Shown here piece by piece: positions 5,362-13,035 of a DNA stretch of 20,771 bases. The stretch's first letter is position 1. Every line of letters begins with the position of its first letter. The position numbers and the translations under genes were made by a program. The notes under the pieces were generated by a model. It did not search any database, had not been told where the DNA came from, and saw only the letters and a program-made list of their open reading frames with translations. Source of the stretch: CAIMZW01 sp037142435 (GTDB lineage Bacteria; Actinomycetota; Actinomycetes; Nanopelagicales; Nanopelagicaceae); assembly GCA_037142435.1 (NCBI GenBank), contig JBAXAO010000023.1, positions 1 to 20,771 on the forward strand, read 5' to 3'.

Positions 5362-6432
5362 TTAGAAGTCGACTTCGGCGGTTGCCTCATCGATAGCTGC
5401 GGCAAGTTCGGGATCGATTGCAACGGGCACGTAATGCGCGCGAATCTTGGATTCGATGTCATTGGCCAAATCAGGATTGTCGATCAAGAAAGCACGGGCA
5501 TTCTCTTTACCTTGACCCAATTGATCTGACTCGTAGGTGTACCAAGCACCGGACTTCTTGACGACGCCAACTTCAACGCCGAGGTCAATAAGCGAACCTT
5601 CGCGTGAAATACCAACGCCATAGATGATGTCGAATTCGGCTTGCTTGAATGGCGGAGCCATCTTGTTCTTGACGACCTTGACGCGAGTACGGTTACCGAC
5701 TGCTTCTTGGCCATCCTTCAAAGTTTCGATACGACGGACATCAAGGCGAATCGAGGCGTAGAACTTCAGCGCCTTTCCACCAGTGGTGGTCTCGGGTGTT
5801 CCGAAGAAGACGCCGATCTTGTCACGCAATTGGTTGATGAAGATGGCGGTGGTATTGGATGAGTGGAGTGCTCCGGTGATCTTTCGTAGAGCCTGGGACA
5901 TCAGACGGGCCTGCAAGCCCATGTGAGAGTCACCCATCTCGCCTTCGATTTCAGCGCGTGGAACCAGCGCTGCGACGGAGTCGACGACGACGATGTCTAG
6001 TGCACCGGAGCGAATCAACATATCCATAATTTCAAGAGCTTGTTCACCGGTGTCGGGCTGTGAAACAAGAAGGGCATCGATATCAACGCCGAGCTTCTTG
6101 GCGTACTCGGGATCCAGTGCGTGCTCAGCATCGATGAATGCGGCGATGCCGCCGTTCTTCTGTGCGTTAGCGATTGCGTGCAGCGCAACGGTGGTCTTAC
6201 CCGAAGATTCTGGTCCGTAAATTTCAACGATACGGCCACGAGGTAATCCACCAATGCCCAGCGCGATATCAAGCGCAATAGAGCCGGTTGGGATGACTTC
6301 CATGACCTGTGGGCCGCGATCGCCCATCTTCATAACAGAGCCTTTACCGAATTGACGCTCGATTTGGGCAAGGGCGGTATCTAGGGCTTTGGTGCGGTCT
6401 GCGGTTTTTCTATCTTCTTTATCGATAGCCAT
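5362..6432 (-). CDS. recA: RecA recombinase
   Basis: DNA-dependent ATPase for strand exchange and for LexA self-cleavage in the SOS response. The 356 residues contain Walker A GPESSGKT (73-80), the VVVDSVAALVP strand, loop L1 EGEMGDSHMGLQARLMSQALRK and loop L2 near NQLRDKIGVFFGTPETTTGG. There is no intein. The ATG at 6432 is preferred over the in-frame ATG at 6558 because AAAGG lies about 8 bases upstream and because the residues before it do not look like RecA. The farther ATG also sits inside the SOS box, upstream of the likely transcript start. It is followed by recX 20 bases later. Expected to be induced by DNA damage. Confidence 0.98.
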   Translation of the reverse strand: MAIDKEDRKTADRTKALDTALAQIERQFGKGSVMKMGDRGPQVMEVIPTGSIALDIALGIGGLPRGRIVEIYGPESSGKTTVALHAIANAQKNGGIAAFIDAEHALDPEYAKKLGVDIDALLVSQPDTGEQALEIMDMLIRSGALDIVVVDSVAALVPRAEIEGEMGDSHMGLQARLMSQALRKITGALHSSNTTAIFINQLRDKIGVFFGTPETTTGGKALKFYASIRLDVRRIETLKDGQEAVGNRTRVKVVKNKMAPPFKQAEFDIIYGVGISREGSLIDLGVEVGVVKKSGAWYTYESDQLGQGKENARAFLIDNPDLANDIESKIRAHYVPVAIDPELAAAIDEATAEVDF

Positions 6433-6491
6433 GAGAACCTTTCTAGGGTCGTTCGTCTCTTCGGTCCAGAAGGTACGGAATACCACCGACG

Positions 6492-6510
6492 GCACGAAGG
6501 CTTCTCGTGC
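6492..6510 (-). other. Hairpin in the recA leader
   Basis: GCACGA and TCGTGC, a perfect 6-bp stem with a 7-base loop, within the roughly 105-base 5' leader of recA. It could be a stability or translation element; no regulator is suggested by the sequence. Confidence 0.3.
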
Positions 6511-6543
6511 GGAAGTGTGGAACCGCTCTGGTTGGGCATGAGT

Positions 6544-6572
6544 AGAGTATCCGAACATCTGTTCGAAGTCAC
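6544..6572 (-). promoter_or_regulatory. recA promoter
   Basis: On the minus strand GTGACT (6567-6572), a 17-base spacer and TACTCT (6544-6549). The spacer contains the whole SOS box, so bound LexA would block RNA polymerase directly. The transcript would have a leader of about 105 bases, in line with the Shine-Dalgarno at the recA ATG. Confidence 0.6.
6552..6565. promoter_or_regulatory. LexA binding site (SOS box) of recA-recX
   Basis: CGAAC-ATCT-GTTCG, a perfect match to the Gram-positive/actinobacterial LexA site CGAAC-N4-GTTCG, placed between the -35 and -10 of the recA promoter. Confidence 0.9.
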
Positions 6573-6645
6573 CCCTATTGGGGATTCCGACACGCTGAAA
6601 TCCTCTGGTTTGCCTGGCTCGCCCCGTCTCTTTACGGGATTTAGG

Positions 6646-6651
6646 TAAGTT
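6646..6651 (+). promoter_or_regulatory. Leaderless-type -10 element of glpX
   Basis: TAAGTT ends 6 bases before the ATG at 6658. No good -35 is seen. A small hairpin CCCGT/ACGGG (6623-6638) lies just upstream. Confidence 0.4.
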
Positions 6652-6657
6652 CGCCCC

Positions 6658-7608
6658 ATGACACCGCCGTCACGAAACTTGGCCCTGGAACTCGTTCGAG
6701 TTACCGAAACCGCAGCGATAGCTGCAGCGCGCTGGACCGGGCGAGGTGACAAGGATGGCGCCGATGGCGCGGCTGTCGATGCGATGCGCCGAATGATCAG
6801 CACCGTTTCTATGAATGGCATCGTGGTGATCGGTGAAGGCGAAAAAGACAATGCCCCGATGTTGTTCAACGGCGAAAACGTGGGCGATGGCTCTGCCCCC
6901 AACGTTGATGTTGCTGTTGATCCTATTGATGGCACAACGCTTGCGGCCAAGGGAATGAATAACGCGATCAGCGTGATTGCGCTCGCCGCACGAGGCGCCA
7001 TGTATGACCCTTCAGCTGTCTACTACATGGAAAAGCTTGTTGTCGGTCCTGAAGCAGCCGATGTTGTAGATATCAACGCGCCTGTCGCCGACAACTTAAA
7101 GAAAGTCGCAAAGGCAAAGAACATGCACGTCTCAGAATTAACAGTCGTGATTCTCGATCGCCCCCGCCACGATTTATTAGTTGCCGATGTTCGTGCAGCC
7201 GGAGCGCGCATCAAATTCATTTCCGATGGCGATGTTGCCGGTGCCGTTATGGCAGCGCGCGCCAACACAGGTATCGACATGATGATTGGCATCGGTGGAA
7301 CTCCGGAAGGAATCATTGCGGCCTGCGCCATGAAGTGTCTGGGTGGTGTCATTCAAGGACGCCTGCACCCACGGGATCGTGAAGAACGCCAACGCGCTCT
7401 GGATGCTGGTCACGACTTGAATCAAGTATTAACAACAGATGATCTAGTAAAAGGCGACGACATATTCTTTGCCGCCACCGGTATTACTGATGGCGAATTA
7501 TTGCGAGGTGTCCGCTTTCATGACCATGGTGCACATTCTCAATCCATCGTTATGCGCTCTAAATCCAAAACTATCCGAATTATCGAAACGGAGCACCCTG
7601 CCGAATGA
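6658..7608 (+). CDS. glpX: Class II fructose-1,6-bisphosphatase GlpX
   Basis: Hydrolyses fructose 1,6-bisphosphate to fructose 6-phosphate, the committed step of gluconeogenesis. The 316 residues carry the class II metal and phosphate motifs GEGEKDNAPM (59-68), DPIDGTT (88-94), DRPRHD (167-172) and GIGGTPEG (211-218). Length is normal for the family. The stop overlaps the start of the MIP channel gene by 4 bases (ATGA), so the two are translationally coupled. It lies divergently from recA. Its place between DUF3046 and recA is not the order I know from other actinobacteria. Confidence 0.97.
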   Translation: MTPPSRNLALELVRVTETAAIAAARWTGRGDKDGADGAAVDAMRRMISTVSMNGIVVIGEGEKDNAPMLFNGENVGDGSAPNVDVAVDPIDGTTLAAKGMNNAISVIALAARGAMYDPSAVYYMEKLVVGPEAADVVDINAPVADNLKKVAKAKNMHVSELTVVILDRPRHDLLVADVRAAGARIKFISDGDVAGAVMAARANTGIDMMIGIGGTPEGIIAACAMKCLGGVIQGRLHPRDREERQRALDAGHDLNQVLTTDDLVKGDDIFFAATGITDGELLRGVRFHDHGAHSQSIVMRSKSKTIRIIETEHPAE

Positions 7609-8261
7609 AAAATACTGAGCTACGCCGCGCACTAGGAATGGAATATGTAGGCACCGCTCTACTTGTTTGCGTGGTTCTGGGTTCGGGAATAATGGCTACA
7701 AACTTGACGCAGGATGTGGGCGTGCAGCTCATCATTAATGCAATCCCGGTCGTGGCATTCCTTTTTATATTTATTCGAATTGGATATGAAGTCAGCGGAG
7801 CGCACTACAACCCAGTCGTTTCGCTGATCGCCGTCATCAATCGCAAGATGACCTGGAAAGTTGCTCTCGGGTATCTCATCTCACAAATGATTGGCGCGCG
7901 GACTGGTGCGCTTTTGGCCAACGCGATGTTTCATCACAAAATCATTGAAACTTCCTCACATACGCGTGGAGGCTCCGCGCTTTTGTTGGGAGAAGTGGTA
8001 GCAACCGCTGGCCTCATTTGGGTCATTCTTCAGTTCGGAGATCGCGAAGCCGTCGTCGCTCCAACGGTTGCGGCTTGGATCTTTGCTGCATATTTTTTTA
8101 CTTCCTCAACATCCTTTGCCAACCCAGCAGTAACTTTCGGCCGAATCTTTTCTGATTCTTTTGCTGGTATCGCGCCCCGATCTTTCGTAGGCTTTGCGCT
8201 AGCGCAAATAGTGGGAGCACTTGTCGGTCTGGGTCTCTATCGAGGTCTGACAAAAAAGTAA
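7605..8261 (+). CDS. MIP-family channel (aquaporin / glycerol facilitator-like)
   Basis: A 218-residue membrane protein with six hydrophobic segments and the two pore half-helix motifs of the major intrinsic protein family. The first is NPV (69-71, in SGAHYNPVVS), the second is NPA (173-175, in FANPAVTFGR, with the usual Arg 5 residues after the NPA Ala). The altered first box and the residues around it do not let me choose between water, glycerol or another small solute. Coupling by ATGA overlap to glpX hints at a link with glycerol or gluconeogenic carbon, which is inference. Confidence 0.88.
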   Translation: MKNTELRRALGMEYVGTALLVCVVLGSGIMATNLTQDVGVQLIINAIPVVAFLFIFIRIGYEVSGAHYNPVVSLIAVINRKMTWKVALGYLISQMIGARTGALLANAMFHHKIIETSSHTRGGSALLLGEVVATAGLIWVILQFGDREAVVAPTVAAWIFAAYFFTSSTSFANPAVTFGRIFSDSFAGIAPRSFVGFALAQIVGALVGLGLYRGLTKK

Positions 8262-8303
8262 TCTCGACCAAGTGCCGCCCCATCTTCACGGGGAGTGGTG
8301 GAT

Positions 8304-9563
8304 ATGTTTGATCGCGGAAGCGGTGTTGCCGAAAAAGTCGCCACGCTCTTCACCGCTGAACTGCCGATTCGAATTCGCGCTTACGATGGCAGCGCATCCG
8401 GAAACCCTCATGCAAATGATGCTCTTGAAATTAAATCTCCGCTGGCGCTGCGTTACATCCTTAGCCACCCTGGCGATCTTGGTCTGGCACGTGCATATAT
8501 CACTAGCAATCTAGAGGTCGAAGGCGATTTCTATCAAACCCTGTTGCATTTAAAGGATCACATCAAAAAGCCATTCGAATTTGCTAGCCTGGCAAAACTG
8601 GCCACAGCCGTTGGGTCGACTGCTTTTATTCGGCCGCAGATTCCACAGGAGGAGGCTCCCCCGCGTTGGCGCCGAGGGGCGCTTCATTCTCTCAATCGTG
8701 ACCGCTCTGCAATTCATCACCATTATGACGTCTCTAATGATTTCTACCGAAACTTTTTAGGTCCTACCATGGTGTATTCCTGTGCACTTTTTGAAGATGA
8801 GTCAGTATCCCTGGATGCCGCCCAGATAGCGAAGGTTGATCTCATCTGCCAAAAGTTAGATCTCAAACCAGGAATGCGTTTGCTCGATATTGGCTGTGGT
8901 TGGGGCACCTTGGTGCTTCATGCGGCCAGGGAATATGGCGTTACGGCGCTGGGGGTAACGCTGAGCACCGAACAACAACGATTGGCGCGCGAACGAATTG
9001 AAGTTGCGGGATTGTCCGACCAGATTGAAGTTCGACTGCAGGATTACCGAGATGTAAGCGATGATAATTTTGATGCGATTTCTTCGGTGGGAATGAGCGA
9101 GCATGTCGGAGATAAAGAGTTGGACGGCTATTTTAGTCTTTTGCGTCGGCGCATCAGCGATGAGGGCAGATTATTGAATCATTGCATTACCCGTCAGCGA
9201 GGTGGCTTACGTGCCCGGAGTGGGGCATTCATTGATCGATATATCTTCCCCGATGGCGAATTATCGGGACCAGACCGCGTGGTCGCGGCGCTAACGAACA
9301 ATGGATTTGAATTGCGCCATAGCGAAAACCTGCGCGAACATTATGCATTGACATTGTCCAAGTGGTGTGAAAACTTAGTAGACCACTGGGATGAAGCTGT
9401 AGGTGAAGTCGGGTTAACCCGAGCCCGATTGTGGAATCTGTATTTGACTATGAGCCGCATTGGTTTTGAAACCAATGGAATTCAGATTCATCAATTCTTG
9501 GGAGACCCGGCGATTGCTTCAGGGAAAAGTAATTACCCATTACGTCCTAATTGGTCGAACTAG
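8304..9563 (+). CDS. cfa: Cyclopropane-fatty-acyl-phospholipid synthase family methyltransferase
   Basis: SAM-dependent enzyme that adds a methylene bridge to unsaturated acyl chains of membrane lipids. The N-terminal domain (about 1-110) is followed by the family motifs HYDVSNDFY (140-148), MVYSCALF (156-163), the SAM site LDIGCGWG (194-201), SSVGMSEHVG and a C-terminal LTLSKWCENL segment. Other actinobacterial members methylate the double bond without ring closure, so the exact product is uncertain. I chose the ATG at 8304 because GGGGAG (8290-8295) lies 8 bases upstream. The earlier in-frame GTGs at 8295 and 8298 would fall in or next to that ribosome site. The gene ends exactly where the convergent DUF3046 gene ends: TAG and TTA abut with no bases between. 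Confidence 0.92.
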   Translation: MFDRGSGVAEKVATLFTAELPIRIRAYDGSASGNPHANDALEIKSPLALRYILSHPGDLGLARAYITSNLEVEGDFYQTLLHLKDHIKKPFEFASLAKLATAVGSTAFIRPQIPQEEAPPRWRRGALHSLNRDRSAIHHHYDVSNDFYRNFLGPTMVYSCALFEDESVSLDAAQIAKVDLICQKLDLKPGMRLLDIGCGWGTLVLHAAREYGVTALGVTLSTEQQRLARERIEVAGLSDQIEVRLQDYRDVSDDNFDAISSVGMSEHVGDKELDGYFSLLRRRISDEGRLLNHCITRQRGGLRARSGAFIDRYIFPDGELSGPDRVVAALTNNGFELRHSENLREHYALTLSKWCENLVDHWDEAVGEVGLTRARLWNLYLTMSRIGFETNGIQIHQFLGDPAIASGKSNYPLRPNWSN

Positions 9564-9755
9564 TTAACGAAACTTTGCCGGCATCTCAGGGTTGTGCTTG
9601 ACCACAGCTTTCCAAATATCGCCGGGCTCTTCACCAGCAGCGAGCGCCTCATTAACGGTGCGACCGCGAAGTTCGGAATGAACAATGTCACGCGCATAGG
9701 TATCCGAATCAGAAAAATAATCGTGTAAGCGCGAGCGCAGTTCAGTAATCCGCAT
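9564..9755 (-). CDS. DUF3046 protein
   Basis: A 63-residue protein matching the actinobacterial DUF3046 family: an N-terminal MRITELRSRLHDYF, a central YARDIVHSELRGRTVNEALAAGE and a final helix with IWKAV. Function is unknown. It typically lies just upstream of recA; here it is separated from recA by the plus-strand glpX-MIP-cfa block. It starts 9 bases after the tetR stop and has its own TAATAT -10 six bases before the ATG. Confidence 0.9.
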   Translation of the reverse strand: MRITELRSRLHDYFSDSDTYARDIVHSELRGRTVNEALAAGEEPGDIWKAVVKHNPEMPAKFR

Positions 9756-9761
9756 ATTTAG

Positions 9762-9767
9762 ATATTA
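9762..9767 (-). promoter_or_regulatory. Leaderless-type -10 element of the DUF3046 gene
   Basis: TAATAT, whose first three bases are the stop codon of the upstream TetR gene, lies 6 bases before the ATG. It would allow separate transcription from inside the operon. Confidence 0.4.
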
Positions 9768-10289
9768 AATAAGAGCGCGCGCAATTTGATCAGCTTGGGT
9801 GCGCGAATCGGTCTCGCTGAGAGGTGAGGCAATTTGCCCCATCAACCAATGCAAAACCAATCCGGCATTTTCACTGCCAAATGCCCGGGTAAGGGATTCT
9901 GATACTAAGGTCCATAACGGATGGTTTGAGCGCGTTACAAATTTGGCGATATCTAGTGGATCTGTAACGACCATACGACGCAGTGCCGGATCGCCAGCGA
10001 TTTCGCGCGAAAGGTCATACAACGCATCGGCTTTGGTAGACGCTTTAGTGGCCACTGCGGCTAGACGAAGAATTTCAGATTCAACCAAAGTTAAGAGCAT
10101 CTCTTCTTTATCGCTGAAGTGGTTGTAGACGGTCGCGCGCGAAACTTGTGCAGCCTCGGCGATATCCAACATATTGGATTCGTAGCTACCGACTTTGGCG
10201 ATAACGATTTTGGCCCCAGCCAAAATGGCCGTGCGCGATCGTTGACCAGTTGCCATTTGGCGAGCGTATATGGGTTGCGAAGACGACAC
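9765..10289 (-). CDS. TetR-family transcriptional regulator
   Basis: About 174 residues with an N-terminal TetR helix-turn-helix: RTAILAGAKIVIAKVG, then MLDIAEAAQVSRATVYNHFSDKEEML (40-64). The C-terminal ligand domain is short and does not reveal a ligand. The start is uncertain. The GTG at 10289 lies one base after the clgR stop, and an ATG at 10256 (residue 12) is also possible; neither has a clear Shine-Dalgarno. It is part of the rimO-pgsA-pncC-clgR run. Nothing divergent to it suggests a target. Confidence 0.85.
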   Translation of the reverse strand: MSSSQPIYARQMATGQRSRTAILAGAKIVIAKVGSYESNMLDIAEAAQVSRATVYNHFSDKEEMLLTLVESEILRLAAVATKASTKADALYDLSREIAGDPALRRMVVTDPLDIAKFVTRSNHPLWTLVSESLTRAFGSENAGLVLHWLMGQIASPLSETDSRTQADQIARALI

Positions 10290-10290
10290 G

Positions 10291-10560
10291 TTAAGCCGCG
10301 TCGCGGGCCACAGTCAGAACAGGAGTTTCCAGGCTCTGGACATGTACGAGAACTTCACCTAAGACGCTTGAGAGCGAGAGGTTGAGGGCGGTGCAGATGG
10401 AATTTAGGAGTTCGGAGGACGCTTCTTTCTGTCCACGCTCGACCTCGGAGAGATATCCCAGGGAGACTCGGGCAGATTTAGCGACATCGCGCAAGGTGCG
10501 CCCTTGATCCATGCGGGCAGTGCGCAGCGTTGAGCCGACAGCGGTGCGGAGAAGTGTCAC
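10291..10560 (-). CDS. clgR: ClgR-type XRE-family transcriptional regulator
   Basis: An 89-residue regulator with a Cro/C1-type helix-turn-helix: GRTLRDVAKSARVSLGYLSEVERGQKEAS (20-48). This matches ClgR, which in actinobacteria activates clp protease and other stress genes. Position directly after pncC/cinA is the usual one. It starts at a GTG overlapping the pncC stop by 4 bases (GTGA). In studied species ClgR is itself degraded by Clp; here the C-terminus ends in Ala-Ala, the form Clp recognises (inference). Confidence 0.9.
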   Translation of the reverse strand: MTLLRTAVGSTLRTARMDQGRTLRDVAKSARVSLGYLSEVERGQKEASSELLNSICTALNLSLSSVLGEVLVHVQSLETPVLTVARDAA

Positions 10561-11048
10561 GGGGCAAGGATACGCGCAAAGGTGGCCAGCGCGCTTTCTA
10601 TAGTCAACATTCTTATCTCGTGGCGAGTGCCCGAAAGGTTTAATTGCACAGCCGTGGTGCCCTGCGCGCTGGCGATGGCTACCCAGACGGTACCTGCCTT
10701 CTGCCCATATGCCCTTCCAGGCCCGGCCACGCCAGTCGTCGAAATGGCGAAGTCGCTCTTGAATTGTGCGCGAGCAGATTCGGCCATGGTGATGGCAACA
10801 ATTTCAGAGACGGCGGTGTGTTTGGTCAAAATACGCTTGGGAATATCGAGAAATTTTGTCTTGGCTGGATCGGAGTAAGTGACCAACCCACCTAAAAAGA
10901 CTGCCGAAGAACCGGAAACATCGGTGAGCGCCCCAGAGAGCAGGCCGCCCGTGATGGACTCCGCCGTGGCGATAGTTTTCTTCTTTCGCTTGAGGATGCG
11001 GACGATCTCAACGGCCAGTGGATTTGGAGCTATGGCTTTTGGGCTCAT
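10557..11048 (-). CDS. pncC: Nicotinamide-nucleotide amidohydrolase (CinA C-terminal domain, PncC)
   Basis: Deamidates nicotinamide mononucleotide to nicotinate mononucleotide in the pyridine nucleotide cycle. The 163 residues cover only the C-terminal CinA domain, without the N-terminal MoCF-like domain found in long CinA. Motifs are TAESITGG (28-35, catalytic Ser31), GGLVTYSD (53-60) and ISTTGVAGPG. It overlaps pgsA upstream (ATGA) and clgR downstream (GTGA), so translation of the three is coupled. Confidence 0.94.
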   Translation of the reverse strand: MSPKAIAPNPLAVEIVRILKRKKKTIATAESITGGLLSGALTDVSGSSAVFLGGLVTYSDPAKTKFLDIPKRILTKHTAVSEIVAITMAESARAQFKSDFAISTTGVAGPGRAYGQKAGTVWVAIASAQGTTAVQLNLSGTRHEIRMLTIESALATFARILAP

Positions 11049-11596
11049 TTGGTCAGCACCTTCTTGAAATAATCAAAACCGGTGGTGATCGTCAAAATCA
11101 CGGCCGCGGCCATAAAGAGATCGCGTGGAATAAAGAGCCAATGGGGCAGCGGCAGAATAAAGAAGCCCACACCAAAACCTTGCAACATAGTTTTTAGCTT
11201 TCCGCCTTTGCTGGCCGGAATCACGCCATCGCGGATAACGGCAAAGCGCAGAACCGTCACGCCAATTTCGCGCACCATGATGATGATCGTGACCCACCAA
11301 GGAAGATGATGCAGCATCGACAGCCCAACGAGGGCGGTGCCGATCGCAGCCTTGTCAGCAATGGGATCTAACAGCGTGCCAAAGCTAGTGATTTGCTGAC
11401 GTGACCTGGCAAGACGCCCATCGAAGAAATCGGTAAGGCCGACGAGGAAAAAGCCAACCCAAGCAAGGATGCGCCATGTGGTGTCTTCTCCCCCATTTTT
11501 AAAGAGAGCATAGGCACAGAAGGGCAGTGCTAAAAATCGAAGGACGGTGAGAAAGTTAGGAAGGTTGGCGAGCTTGCCTTGGTTAGCAGTCGTCAT
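11045..11596 (-). CDS. pgsA: CDP-diacylglycerol--glycerol-3-phosphate 3-phosphatidyltransferase
   Basis: Membrane enzyme that makes phosphatidylglycerophosphate, the precursor of phosphatidylglycerol. The 183 residues contain the complete CDP-alcohol phosphotransferase motif D-x2-DG-x2-AR-x8-G-x3-D-x3-D (D56, D59, G60, A63, R64, G73, D77, D81) and several membrane helices. It overlaps rimO by 4 bases (ATGA) and pncC by 4 bases (ATGA). Substrate is assigned from family and position next to cinA/clgR; another CDP-alcohol transferase role is possible. Confidence 0.93.
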   Translation of the reverse strand: MTTANQGKLANLPNFLTVLRFLALPFCAYALFKNGGEDTTWRILAWVGFFLVGLTDFFDGRLARSRQQITSFGTLLDPIADKAAIGTALVGLSMLHHLPWWVTIIIMVREIGVTVLRFAVIRDGVIPASKGGKLKTMLQGFGVGFFILPLPHWLFIPRDLFMAAAVILTITTGFDYFKKVLTK

Positions 11597-12996
11597 AGTG
11601 GCGTCGCCACTAAATCTGCACCGGCCACATCTGATACAACTGCATCAACATATTCTCCGACGCGATATTTTGAACGCGATTGAATAAAGGTTGAGCCATC
11701 GACTTCAGGACCTTGATGGTCAGCACGACCTTCTTGAAGCTCTTCATCTTCAATCAGGACACGGACTTTTTGTCCAACACGTTCTTCGGCGCGCTGGAAA
11801 ATGAGTTCATCTACTAGCGAGGACAAGGATTCAACGCGAGAGTGAATGAGGTCTTCGTCAACTTTATTCTCGAGAGTAAGTGCTTCGGTTTTGTCTTCAT
11901 CGGAATATCCAAAGACACCGATGGCATCTAATTTGGCATCAGAAATAAAATCAACCAATTCCTGAAATTCTTCTTCGGTCTCGCCTGGGAATCCCACGAT
12001 CACATTGGAGCGAATTCCGGCCTCAGGAGATAAAGCGCGAATCTGCGCGATGAGGTGCAAGAATTTTTCACCATCGCCAAAGCGGCGCATTCGGCGCAAG
12101 GTAGTGGCGCTGGCATGTTGGAAGGAAAGATCGAAGTACGGGACGACTTTCTCGGTCGAGGTCATCGCCTGCAGCAATGAGGGCCTAACTTCGGCAGGCT
12201 GCAAATAAGAAAGACGAATCCGTTCGATGCCATCGATTGCGGCCAGGTCAGGCAACATGCGCTCGAGAACTTTCAAATCACCGAAGTCTTTGCCATACGA
12301 GGTGGTGTTCTCGCTGACCAAAAAGATCTCAGAGACGCCTTGATCGGCTAGCCACTTAGCCTCATCGATAATTTCGGTGGGGCGACGGGAAATAAACGAG
12401 CCACGGAACATCGGAATGGCACAGAATGAACAACGGCGATCGCAGCCGGAGGCGATTTTTAGAGGCGCAACGGGAGATTTTTCTAGGCGCTTGCGCAAAA
12501 TACGCACACCCTGCCCCAAGGGCTGAGCAACGTCGGCAGCGACTTCGATGCGGGCGGCTTGGCGTTCGGCTGGAGAGATAGGAAGCAAAATTCGGCGATC
12601 TTGCGGGGCGCGAGCGGCTACGGAACCACCGCTAATAATGGTGTTCAGTCGGCTGGAGATATCGACATAATCATCAAAGCCCAGGATGGCATCGGCTTCG
12701 GGAAGAGCATCTGCTAATTCTTTTCCATAGCGTTCGGCCATGCAACCAACGGCTACAACAGCTTGGGTTATCCCATTACCTTTGAGCGAATGTGCTTCCA
12801 ACAAAGCATCGACTGAATCTTTCTTGGCACTTTCGATAAAGCCACAAGTATTAATCACGGCGACTTCGGCAAGAGCTGGGTCATCGACGAGCGTCCAACC
12901 ATCGGCAGCAAGCCGGCCGGCTAATTCCTCGGAATCGACCTCATTGCGAGCACAACCTAAAGTCACCAACGCAACGGTTCTGGTTTGAGTGCTCAT
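11593..12996 (-). CDS. rimO: RimO, ribosomal protein S12 methylthiotransferase
   Basis: Radical-SAM enzyme that methylthiolates an aspartate of ribosomal protein S12. The 467 residues include the UPF0004 domain (LGCARNEVDSE, C15; INTCGF, C51; VGCMAERY, C85), the radical-SAM motif CDRRCSFCAIP (C185, C189, C192) and a C-terminal TRAM domain. LGCARNEVDSE and SGCDRRCSFC distinguish it from MiaB. The bases before the ATG read ACCTCC, the opposite of a Shine-Dalgarno, and TAAGAT lies 7 bases upstream, so a leaderless transcript is likely. It is the first gene of the overlapped rimO-pgsA-pncC-clgR run. Confidence 0.96.
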   Translation of the reverse strand: MSTQTRTVALVTLGCARNEVDSEELAGRLAADGWTLVDDPALAEVAVINTCGFIESAKKDSVDALLEAHSLKGNGITQAVVAVGCMAERYGKELADALPEADAILGFDDYVDISSRLNTIISGGSVAARAPQDRRILLPISPAERQAARIEVAADVAQPLGQGVRILRKRLEKSPVAPLKIASGCDRRCSFCAIPMFRGSFISRRPTEIIDEAKWLADQGVSEIFLVSENTTSYGKDFGDLKVLERMLPDLAAIDGIERIRLSYLQPAEVRPSLLQAMTSTEKVVPYFDLSFQHASATTLRRMRRFGDGEKFLHLIAQIRALSPEAGIRSNVIVGFPGETEEEFQELVDFISDAKLDAIGVFGYSDEDKTEALTLENKVDEDLIHSRVESLSSLVDELIFQRAEERVGQKVRVLIEDEELQEGRADHQGPEVDGSTFIQSRSKYRVGEYVDAVVSDVAGADLVATPL

Positions 12997-13003
12997 TGGA
13001 GGT

Positions 13004-13009
13004 ATCTTA
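13004..13009 (-). promoter_or_regulatory. Leaderless-type -10 element of rimO
   Basis: TAAGAT followed by 7 bases and the ATG of rimO. There is no Shine-Dalgarno in between, and a terminator-like hairpin lies just upstream, which supports a new transcript beginning here. Confidence 0.55.
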
Positions 13010-13015
13010 TCGAAA

Positions 13016-13029
13016 GCGGGTCTTCCCGC
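13016..13029 (-). terminator. Possible weak terminator between the rodZ-like gene and rimO
   Basis: On the minus strand GCGGG-AAGA-CCCGC followed by TTTC, 6 bases after the stop of the rodZ-like gene. The stem is only 5 bp and the T-run is short. Confidence 0.4.
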
Positions 13030-13035
13030 CTGTCT

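Noticed and set aside
6433..6558. In-frame N-terminal extension of recA by 42 residues from an ATG at 6558
   Set aside because: The ATG lies inside the SOS box, upstream of the likely transcript start. The added residues do not resemble RecA, and the ATG at 6432 has a Shine-Dalgarno.
8295..8303. GTG start for the cyclopropane synthase gene
   Set aside because: It would lie within or next to the GGGGAG ribosome site that is correctly spaced for the ATG at 8304.
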